A stretch of DNA of 64,000 nucleotides, taken from the NCBI GenBank assembly GCA_019894875.1, contig JAGXNR010000004.1:24072-88071 (forward strand). Direction: 5' to 3'. The translations under genes and the position numbers were made by a program. Position 1 is the stretch's first letter. Every line of letters begins with the position of its first letter. This document shows, in pieces, positions 34,908 to 43,400 of this stretch. Under the pieces are notes generated by a model, which saw only the letters and a list, made by a program, of their open reading frames with translations, was not told where the DNA came from and made no database searches. The stretch is from Promethearchaeota archaeon. Its GTDB lineage: Archaea > Asgardarchaeota > Lokiarchaeia > Sigynarchaeales > SOKP01.

Positions 34908-36128
34908 TCAGGAATTACTCCCGGTTTTATTTGAATTCACATCATCAATGCTTAGTATGGGGGATTCCTCTTCTTTTTTATCTACATCTTTTAATTTTCG
35001 ACTATATTTGTTAGTAACAACCGGTTCAAATTCTTTTGGTAAGAGTTTTCTCATCCATTCAGGAAAAGCAGTAGTAATTTGCAAATTTGTTTTTAAAACA
35101 ATATAGGTTTCACTGTTATAACTTAATTCTTCAATCACATCATATTTCTTCAAAAATTCGATTGTTTCCATTAATGTATCTAATGATTTTTTTGAAACCA
35201 ATTTAGGTAGCATATCTTTTGAAATTAAACCATTTCTTAATTCCGAAAGTACATTATACTTTTTAGGATCAGCCATTATTTGAAATAAAGTAAAAGTGTC
35301 TTCTTTTAAATCTTCATCGTTTTTCTTCTCATATTCACTATAATACTCTTGAACTTTTGGTAAGAGTAAATCAATTAATTCAGGTTTATCATCAATATAC
35401 TCAATTACACTATCTGGAGGAATTCTTTCTGCATTGACTTCCTTCAATAGGAGTACATATTTTTCTACTAGACCAATTTGATTAATAAAAATGAATTGTT
35501 TGTCAACTAAAGTATTAATAATTACCTCAAAATCTTTATTGGGAAAGTTATCAAAAAACCATTCTCTTAGCCACTCTAAAGGTATCGGTCCCTTTGATAA
35601 CATTTCTAACGTATCAAAGATATGTTTATCATTCAATAAAATTGCAATTTTCTCTTCTTCTGTTTTTTCTCTTGTATCTTCAATTATAGTCCAATATAAA
35701 TTGTTTAACCATGCCTTTATAAGTGCCTCATTCTTTACTATTATCTCTTTTTCATTTTCATGATAATTTAAATCATTAATATAGAATGCTGTATAAATTT
35801 CTTCATTTGATTTCAACTGCTCTGAGAATTCAATACATAAATCTGATATTTTTTCCTCGATTTCTGGTGAGATTTGCTGATCTAAAACTGTTGAAACCAT
35901 TAACATTTCATTATTCCCACGAGCCCAATCAGAGTGAATTTCGAAATAATAGTTCATTGATTTTAAATTTTCAAAAGAGTGAGTAAAAAAACCTTCATTA
36001 AATTGTTGATCCATGATATTGGAAATTTTAGCCGATAAATCTTTGTCTAAAGAATTTTTTGGTAATGAATAAAATACTAAAGGTCCGATCTTACGATGAA
36101 AATATGAAATGGCGACAATTGTCTTCAA
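34908..36128 (-). CDS. Longin-like domain protein with winged-helix modules
   Basis: 406 residues. The N-terminal 120 residues (AISYFHRKIGPLVFYSLP, then HSFENLKSMNYYFEIHSD and EMLMVSTVLD) have the strand-strand-helix-strand-strand-strand-helix order of a longin/roadblock-type domain, a fold that in eukaryotes and Asgard archaea regulates small GTPases. At least two winged-helix-like modules follow (about 175-230, IFDTLEMLSKGPIPLEWL; and about 300-355, LFQIMADPKKYNVLSELRNG). The C-terminal tail is disordered. This domain mix is not a eukaryotic protein I recognise. Roles in GTPase signalling or transcription are both possible. Confidence 0.6.
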   Translation of the reverse strand: MKTIVAISYFHRKIGPLVFYSLPKNSLDKDLSAKISNIMDQQFNEGFFTHSFENLKSMNYYFEIHSDWARGNNEMLMVSTVLDQQISPEIEEKISDLCIEFSEQLKSNEEIYTAFYINDLNYHENEKEIIVKNEALIKAWLNNLYWTIIEDTREKTEEEKIAILLNDKHIFDTLEMLSKGPIPLEWLREWFFDNFPNKDFEVIINTLVDKQFIFINQIGLVEKYVLLLKEVNAERIPPDSVIEYIDDKPELIDLLLPKVQEYYSEYEKKNDEDLKEDTFTLFQIMADPKKYNVLSELRNGLISKDMLPKLVSKKSLDTLMETIEFLKKYDVIEELSYNSETYIVLKTNLQITTAFPEWMRKLLPKEFEPVVTNKYSRKLKDVDKKEEESPILSIDDVNSNKTGSNS

Positions 36129-36336
36129 TTAATGAATCTCCATTACGATTTTTTTATTATATAAGCACTGCAGCTATTTTTTAATGTTTAACCTAAAATA
36201 AATTAATATTAAAGATTATATATTAATAAAGATAAATAAATTTATCTTAACTCAACCTCTAATATCTTTAGACATATAAAATACGCAGTTAACATAATTT
36301 TTTCTTTTAGATCTAATAAAAAGGTTAACCTTAACA

Positions 36337-37074
36337 ATGTCTCCTATAAAACTAATTGGTTTCGATCTTGATGATTGTCTATTTGACTCCACAGGATTAT
36401 CTGATAGAGCCAGAATTAAAGGGATCGATGCAATGATTAACTTAGGATTAAGAATCGATAGAAATGAAGCTATTCGGATAATTTATGATATAGTGCAGGA
36501 ATATGGTTCAAATTTTTCAAAACATTATAATTTCTTCATTCGAAGATTAAATCAATTAAATGAAAATTTAGCTTTTATCCGTTATAATGACCGATATAAA
36601 TTTATTGCCGCAGCAGTTATGGCTTATCATGAAGAAAAAGTAAATTCAATTAGATTATATGATGATGTTGAAATCTGTCTTAAGAGATTAAAAGAATTAG
36701 CCATAAAAACTACAATTATTACTGATGGATTGCCGATAAAACAATATGAAAAGATTTTGAGACTAAAAATTGATCATATTTTCGATTTAATCATTATCTC
36801 AGACGAAATTGGAATAAAAAAACCGAATCCAGAGTTATTCAAATATTGGTTGAAGAAGTTTAATGTAAAGGGTGAAGAGGCTCTATATATTGGAGATCGT
36901 TTAGATAAAGATATACTTCCTTCAAACTTAAATAATATTCATAGTGTTTATCTTCATAGAGGAGGAAAATATGATAAATATGATGCAAATGTTAAAATTG
37001 AAGGCAAGTTCAAGCCAGATTATGAAATCACCAATTTAAATGAATTATTAGACATAATTGTTGAAATTCAATAA
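36337..37074 (+). CDS. HAD-superfamily hydrolase (subfamily IA, archaeal type)
   Basis: 245-residue phosphatase. The nucleophile motif is GFDLDDCLFDS (D10 nucleophile, D12 acid/base), a helical cap (about 20-95) follows, then motif II IITDG (near 131), the motif III lysine in IGIKKPNPELF (near 166) and motif IV YIGDRLDKDI (near 190). The start IKLIGFDLDDxLFDS and the AR...AI..M...G helix are the pattern of the archaeal HAD family TIGR02253, some members of which dephosphorylate glyceraldehyde-3-phosphate or similar metabolites. 26 bp upstream of the nitrilase gene, so likely cotranscribed. Confidence 0.88.
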   Translation: MSPIKLIGFDLDDCLFDSTGLSDRARIKGIDAMINLGLRIDRNEAIRIIYDIVQEYGSNFSKHYNFFIRRLNQLNENLAFIRYNDRYKFIAAAVMAYHEEKVNSIRLYDDVEICLKRLKELAIKTTIITDGLPIKQYEKILRLKIDHIFDLIIISDEIGIKKPNPELFKYWLKKFNVKGEEALYIGDRLDKDILPSNLNNIHSVYLHRGGKYDKYDANVKIEGKFKPDYEITNLNELLDIIVEIQ

Positions 37075-37100
37075 TAAAGAAATACAAAGATAGTGAAGAA

Positions 37101-37913
37101 ATGAAAGTAGCGTGTATTCAACCTCAAATCTTTCAAGATAGAAGTCAGTGTTACTCCGAAATTGAAAAAATTTTAAAGCATTTAATGGAAAAACATACTA
37201 AAAATGAAATAATTTGTTTACCAGAACGGTGGGTTCCGTTTTCCAAGAAATTTAGTGAAAATCTTCAAGAGGAGAGAGGAGGTGACTATCTTTTCGTTAA
37301 AAATATAGCCAAAAAATATAATACCAAAATAATCTCTGGGGCAATTTGGGAAAATAGAGCTAATTCTGAAAAACCCGTAATTACTTGCTATTTTTTTGAC
37401 GAAAATGGTGAAGAGATTGGTAGGCAAGATAAGATCCACCTATATGCATATGAGCAAGAGCAATTTAAACCAGGAAAGATGTTAAATCTATTTAAAATAG
37501 ACAGATCATATTATTTTGCAATTCTCATCTGCTTTGACATGGCTTTTTTTGAAACTCCTCGTATTGCTGTCGAAAATGGCGCAGATATTTTATTTTCTCC
37601 CACTTTAATAAGGGAGGATGGAATGTTTAATTGGGATATTTATTTAAAAGCACGAGCTCTTGAAAATCGGGTCCCTATTGTAGCATGTAACTCTTATGGT
37701 AAGTATTTTCGGAGAAAGTTTCTTGGAGAAAGTAAAATTATTTCCTTTCTAAAAGGAAGTGTATCTCCTTCAAAATTAAAAATATTAGAGGCACCTAGTG
37801 GAGCAAGTGGGTTTATTTTTGATGAAATTGATTTAGATTTTCCCCGGAAGCTAAGAAAAATTCGCTTAAATGAAAAAATTGAAAAAGATAACATAATAGT
37901 AAAGAAAATATAA
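37101..37913 (+). CDS. Carbon-nitrogen hydrolase (nitrilase superfamily)
   Basis: 270-residue amidohydrolase with the Glu-Lys-Cys triad: E42 in CLPERW, Lys in GRQDKIHLYAYE (near 118) and Cys in ILICFDMAFFETPR (near 153). The usual CYDxRFPE around the cysteine is altered to CFDMAFFETPR, which may affect substrate choice. These enzymes hydrolyse amides or nitriles of small metabolites. ATG 37101. Middle of a tight run HAD-nitrilase-GTPase (gaps of 26 and 16 bp). Confidence 0.88.
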   Translation: MKVACIQPQIFQDRSQCYSEIEKILKHLMEKHTKNEIICLPERWVPFSKKFSENLQEERGGDYLFVKNIAKKYNTKIISGAIWENRANSEKPVITCYFFDENGEEIGRQDKIHLYAYEQEQFKPGKMLNLFKIDRSYYFAILICFDMAFFETPRIAVENGADILFSPTLIREDGMFNWDIYLKARALENRVPIVACNSYGKYFRRKFLGESKIISFLKGSVSPSKLKILEAPSGASGFIFDEIDLDFPRKLRKIRLNEKIEKDNIIVKKI

Positions 37914-37929
37914 GCTAAAAGGAATTTAA

Positions 37930-38892
37930 ATGAACATGAAAAATCCTATAGAATTACAAAAAATTCTATTTACAGGATTAGAAGATGGAGGGAAAACCTC
38001 AATCTTACTATTGTTAGACAAAAAATTTAGTTTGTTATCCACAGTTAAACCTACAATCAAAACAAGGAGGACTTTTTATACAAACTCATTATTGGGAATT
38101 AAGATTACCCGATGGGATTTAGGAGGTCAGAAAATATATAGAAAAATATATCTTAATGAAAAAAGTAAATACTTCACAGAAACTCAAACAATATTTTATG
38201 TAATTGATATCCAATCTCAAAAAAAATTTGAGGAAGCTTTGATTTATCTTAAAGATGTTATTAATATTGTTTCGGAAAATCATCTAAAAAATTTTCAACT
38301 TCTCATCTTACTTCATAAATGTGATCCAGATATTAAAAACAGGAGCGATATAATTGAGAATCAAAGATTTCTAGAATCACAAATTACTAAAATTATTGGG
38401 AAATTAAAATTTTCGATATATAAAACTTCAATTTATGATGTAGCTACATTATTAAGAGCTTTTTCCGATGGAGTTTTTTATGCTACTCATAAATCTAAAA
38501 TGTTTCAGACACTTTTAAAGGATTACATGGGAAAAACATTCAATAGTGCCACACTCTTATTTGATCAGAATTGTTTTATTATTGCCAGTAGATCTACAAA
38601 TGAAGAGTATCAAAGAATTTGTGAAGAGATTGCCCCTAGATTAACTCGAGCTCTTGAAAAACTCGAAGAATGGTCAATAAATACTGTGGATATAGTGACA
38701 ACAATCGAATTTCCAGAAAAGCATTCAGATTTCCAAAAAGAAGGCATTATCTTTCTTAGGAAATTAGATATTACCAATACAAGATTCTATCTTATTGCTC
38801 TATGTTTAAATAAAAATGTTAAAAACAAGGCTTATGAGTATTTACCTTTATTAGCTGATAATTTAAAGAACTTATTAGAAAGTTTTGAGTAA
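37930..38892 (+). CDS. Rag/Gtr-like small GTPase with C-terminal roadblock-like domain
   Basis: 320 residues. The G domain (1-190) has P-loop GLEDGGKTS (G16-K22-T23), switch-I Thr in KPTIKTRR, switch-II WDLGGQ (D63-Q67) and the G4 motif HKCD (129-132). HKxD in place of NKxD is typical of Rag/Gtr and some Arf-like GTPases. Residues about 200-320 alternate strands and helices (SATLLFDQNCFIIASRS, ITNTRFYLIALCLN) like the roadblock-like C-terminal domain of Rag proteins. In eukaryotes Rags act in nutrient signalling at lysosomes; here the role is unknown. An AGG motif lies 7 nt before the ATG. Cotranscribed with the nitrilase. Confidence 0.82.
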   Translation: MNMKNPIELQKILFTGLEDGGKTSILLLLDKKFSLLSTVKPTIKTRRTFYTNSLLGIKITRWDLGGQKIYRKIYLNEKSKYFTETQTIFYVIDIQSQKKFEEALIYLKDVINIVSENHLKNFQLLILLHKCDPDIKNRSDIIENQRFLESQITKIIGKLKFSIYKTSIYDVATLLRAFSDGVFYATHKSKMFQTLLKDYMGKTFNSATLLFDQNCFIIASRSTNEEYQRICEEIAPRLTRALEKLEEWSINTVDIVTTIEFPEKHSDFQKEGIIFLRKLDITNTRFYLIALCLNKNVKNKAYEYLPLLADNLKNLLESFE

Positions 38893-39110
38893 TCCGTTTC
38901 CTTATCCAGACAAATTTCTCTTTATTTAATCGCGCTTTTATAGAATTGAAAAGGTATGAATATAATTTTGAGAGAAAATATTGATGATTAAATATAATCA
39001 AACCTAGATTTAGCTAAATTTTTTTCTTATTTTTATTTTTAGTGACCTCTCTCTGGGGGGGTTTAAATACATTAAAATTAAAACATAAAAAAGAAAAATA
39101 CTTTTATAAA

Positions 39111-40304
39111 ATGACTTTTAAACTCGATTTTAATAATCAATTTGTAGGACCTAAGGCGATTTTTGACCCAAATTTCATACCTCCTCGAATACTTTTTAGA
39201 AAAAAAGAAGTAAAATCCTTGACTTCTATTTTAACTGATTCTCTTTCTGATGAATTTTGTCTGAATATACTGTATCAAGGGATCAATGGTATCGGGAAAA
39301 AAGTAATAGTAAATAAAGTCTTAGATGATCTCTCAATAAGAAATAATGGATTCAATAACATTAATACAGTAAATATAGATTGTAAAGAAAAAAATTTTGA
39401 AGAATTGACATTTTCGGTGCTAAACGACTTAGTTAATATTTCTAAACTTAATATTAATATTGAATCTCTCTTGACTTCAAATCTGTCTCATTTATGGAAT
39501 ATCTTTAAATTGATTTGTAAAAAGACTGATATTAACCTGTTTTTCATTTTTACAAATGTCGAATATTTAGACCCAGGAATTTTTAAAAAATTTCTACATC
39601 TCGGAAAGGAAAACAATATTACTTCTATATATACTATAAACAAAATATTAAGGCCAACAACAATCGACATACTTTCTGAATTCGATTTAAAAAAAAAATT
39701 GGGGTACTTTTCCTACATGGAACTATTTTCTATCCTAAAACAAAGAACATTGTTAACCTTTTCACATGATGTGGATGAAGAGCTTATTAAATATATAGCA
39801 GATTTAATTTGTGAACAATATGTACCTGTTCCAGGGAAAGGAATAGAAATACTTAGAGATATTTATCCTTTATTAAAGGAAAACCAACGATTGAGGAATT
39901 TTAAACTAATAGAACTTTGTCAGAATCATTTTGATCAAATGCAAATTAATGATGAATTTTCTATGTTAAATTATATGTCTGAAGAGGATTATTTGCATTT
40001 ATTATTTTTAGACAATCTATCGAATTATTTTATCAGCAGTATGAATTTCTACATCACTTTAAATGAACTCGAGGAAATTTATAATATTTCTTGTGAAACT
40101 TTAGAATATGAAAAAAATACAAATGAATTTCAGAATATAATTAAAGAATTATTAAATATTGGAGTAGTGAGACCCTCGAAGAAGTCTCAAAGGGAAAATA
40201 AACCATATTTCTTTGACGATACCGCAAATACTACTTCTTACTTTATGGTGATATCTCCAAATCAATTAAAAACTCTTATTGATACTTTATTTGAAAGATA
40301 TTAA
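39111..40304 (+). CDS. Orc1/Cdc6-like AAA+ protein with degenerate ATPase motifs
   Basis: About 397 residues from ATG 39111. A GTG frame start at 39042 is less likely because a TATA-like TTTAAATAC (39062-39070) lies inside it. The layout suggests an origin-recognition Orc1/Cdc6 relative: an N-terminal IFDPNFIPPRILFRKKEVKSL (matching the family's PP.ILHRE.E..L), then AAA+ (about 50-230) and a C-terminal winged-helix-like region. Walker A is GINGIGKK, with Lys where Thr/Ser is expected. The Walker B strand reads LFFIFTNVEYL without the DE pair, so ATP hydrolysis is doubtful. It precedes smc by 173 bp. Confidence 0.65.
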   Translation: MTFKLDFNNQFVGPKAIFDPNFIPPRILFRKKEVKSLTSILTDSLSDEFCLNILYQGINGIGKKVIVNKVLDDLSIRNNGFNNINTVNIDCKEKNFEELTFSVLNDLVNISKLNINIESLLTSNLSHLWNIFKLICKKTDINLFFIFTNVEYLDPGIFKKFLHLGKENNITSIYTINKILRPTTIDILSEFDLKKKLGYFSYMELFSILKQRTLLTFSHDVDEELIKYIADLICEQYVPVPGKGIEILRDIYPLLKENQRLRNFKLIELCQNHFDQMQINDEFSMLNYMSEEDYLHLLFLDNLSNYFISSMNFYITLNELEEIYNISCETLEYEKNTNEFQNIIKELLNIGVVRPSKKSQRENKPYFFDDTANTTSYFMVISPNQLKTLIDTLFERY

Positions 40305-40416
40305 TACTTTTAAACGCAAAATTAATTCTACTGAATATAAGAAACTGATAACATGCTGGAAATTGTATTAAGTATCTAAGGGAACATTAGTTTTTTTTAT
40401 ATATTTGACATGCCTA

Positions 40417-40427
40417 TTATATATATA
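40417..40427 (+). promoter_or_regulatory. Likely TATA region of the smc-scpA-scpB operon
   Basis: TTATATATATA about 50-60 nt upstream of the smc start codon, in a 173-bp intergenic region after the Orc1/Cdc6-like gene. It would place transcription initiation near 40450, leaving a short leader that contains GGAG (40467-40470), 7 nt before the TTG start. Position-based inference only. Confidence 0.4.
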
Positions 40428-40477
40428 GTGGTAATTACTCTATTTTTTATAACAACGGATGCAGATGGAGAATAATT

Positions 40478-43400
40478 TTGACCTATATTAAAAAAATATC
40501 TATGACAGGATTCAAATCATTTGGGGACCGAACAGTCACAATAAAACTTTCAAGTGGTTTTACTAGTATAGTTGGACCTAATGGGGCAGGGAAATCCAAT
40601 ATTATAGATGCTTTATGCTTCGCTTTAGGAAGGTTAAGTAAAAAAACAATGAGAGCTAAAAATTTAGAAGATTTGATTTTTGCTGGATCTCGTGGTAAAA
40701 ATCCCTCCCAAAGAGCTTCAGTCACAATGTATTTTGATAACTCTGATAATGTGTTTCCAGGTGGTACGGATACTTTTGAAATCTCACGTACAATAAAAAG
40801 AGGTGGAGGGGGGGGTTATAAGATGAATGGAATAAAATCCACACGTCAACAAATTCTGAATGCATTAGCAGCAGCAAATATTGATCCTGATGGTAGCAAT
40901 CAATTTGTTTTACAAGGAAAGATTGTTGAGTTAACTCATATGAATGCTGAAAGTCGAAGATTTTTCATTGAAGACCTTATAGGACTTCAAAAATACGATG
41001 AAATGAAAGATTCTACATTGAAAGAATTAGAAAAAGCAGAAAGGGATTTAGGGCAATTTGAAGCTATTTTCAAAGAAGTATCGTCTCAACTTAAGAAAGT
41101 TGAAAAAGAGAAAAATGATGCGTTATTATGGAAGGAGTTTGATGAACAAGTAAACTTTTTAAATTCTCAACTGATTGCTCTCAAAATATCAAAATTGAGA
41201 GAGGAAGAAGATGATTTGGAAAAAAAGATTGATATTTCTTTAAAAATCATTGAAGAAATAAAGGAAAAAATTAATAGACAAGAAGATATACTTACGCAAG
41301 AATCACTTGTTATGGATAACATTCAAACTGCAATAAATGAGAAGGAAAAAGAAAGAGAAATAATTACTGAGGCAATTACTCAGTTAAAAACAGAAATTTC
41401 TTCTAACCAAACAACATCAAACTTCGCCAAACAGTCAATAGAAAAACTGAATAATGAAATAGTGAACCTAACAAGTTTACAGATGAAACTTGAAGAAGGT
41501 CAGACTATTGATACTTTAATTGAAGGGGTTGTAAATGATGTTAGCGAATCCGAAAATAAAATCGAAGAAGCAAAGAAAGAAATCGAAAAAAGGCAACAAA
41601 CCCAATCAGAATTGGATATTAAAATTAAAAATAGTGAAGAAGAAAAATCAATATTTAACAGTGAAATCTCCAAGATACAACAAAAAATTTCATCAAATAA
41701 TGCCCAAACTAAAGTTCTAAAAAGTAACATTAAAAAAAATGAAGAAAAGAAGATTAAATTAGAAAATGAATTGAATAAACTAAAAAAAGATGCTGAAAGC
41801 ATAGATGAAGCTATTGATGATGCTAAAAAGGTCGAAAATGCAAAAAGATCAGAGATAGATAATTTAAAAACCCAACTCATTGATGAAAATCAGAAACAAA
41901 AAGATTTAGAAAAAGAAATAAACAAGTTTCAAGAAAGTAAAAACCTTCTAAATTCGAAGTTGGTTAATTTGCAATCTAATTTATCATCACTTAATACAGA
42001 AATAAATATGAATAATGGGAGTATTCAAGATTTAAATAATAAAAAGATAAATATTGAAACAAAAATACAGGAATTGAGTGACGGTAAGGATACAGAGGTT
42101 GTAGTAAAAGACCTATTAAGTGAAAATGAAAAGACTAACAAGGAAATATCTGGTTTAAAAGCAAAATTAAAGGAGGAAAACTCAAACTATAAAAAAAATG
42201 AACAAAACCTTGAACTATTAAAAGTAAAAAAAAATTCCTTCGGATCTGAGATTAATGATAACCAAGGAAAGATAGATACTATAAACACAGAGCTAAAAAT
42301 ATATACAAAAGAATTAACTAAAATCGAACGAGAAAAAAATAGCTTAGACTTACAAGTAAACACCTTAACAAAAAATATTTTAAATATTAATGACGATTTA
42401 GAGAAATTTAGCATAAAAAAAGATAATATCCAAGGACGATTAGAAGACCTTTCAAAAGAGAAAGAAAATTTATTAAAGAAAATAGAATCTTCCGAAATTG
42501 AATATGAGAAGAACACTACAGATATTACTGGAATTCTACAGATATTAAACATGCTTACTCAAAACATTAATATTTCTGTCGAATCCATTAAAGGTAATAT
42601 ACAACAATCAAATGCAGAAGCAATCGAAACTTCTGCTGAAGATTTTAAGAAGTATGTCCTTGATATTGTAGACATAATGAAAACCGTTGAAGAACTTGGC
42701 ACTGATTCAGAACTAGCTGCTGAAATGTCATTAATGCTAAAATCCATTATGGAAACTCTAAAACTGTTTACTGACAATGCAGATGATACAATTTATCAAT
42801 TGATTGAGAAAGTTAAAGAGTCAGCGGACATAGAAATTCAGTCCTCCACAATGAATTTTGATAATTTCGTTCAAGATTTAATGGAAATCCTTGAAAATGT
42901 CTATATTTCCCTAAGAAAATTGACTATGTCGAAAAGTCAAGAATTGTATAAACAATTAGAGGAAATATCTGAAAACATCAACTCCCAAACTGATGATTTT
43001 AATCTCATAGAAAATAAATTAACCGAAATTAATATTCAGAAGAAACACTATACTGAAAATGCCTCATCAATTAATCGTAGACTTGATGAGATTAATAAAA
43101 GGAATCAAGAATTAAACGAGAGGATAATAAAATCAAATCAAGAAATAGATGAAAGAGAGGGAATTATAAACGAGAGGAAAAAGGAGACAGAAGATCTTGA
43201 GCAAGAAATACAAAAATTAGAGGGATCTAAAGAAACCTATTGGGATAATATCTCAAATATTCAAGATACTATTGAGAAAAGGCAGCTAGATTTAGAAAGT
43301 TTACGAGATAAATTACAAGAATTACATGGAATCCAAAATCTGTTTGAGAACATAGTGGAAATCGAAGAAAATATACAAAAATTAAATAACCTAATTGATG

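Noticed and set aside
38893..39010. TGATGA motif at about 38981 considered as another box C/D sRNA
   Set aside because: No CTGA box D lies at the required distance and no terminal stem can be formed.
39042..39110. Upstream GTG start for the Orc1/Cdc6-like gene
   Set aside because: The extra 23 residues are unlike the family and overlap a good TATA-like box; ATG 39111 fits better.
41500..42777. Several minus-strand frames opposite the SMC coiled coil
   Set aside because: They are Phe/Ser/Leu-rich mirror images of Lys/Glu/Asn-rich coiled-coil coding and have no independent support.
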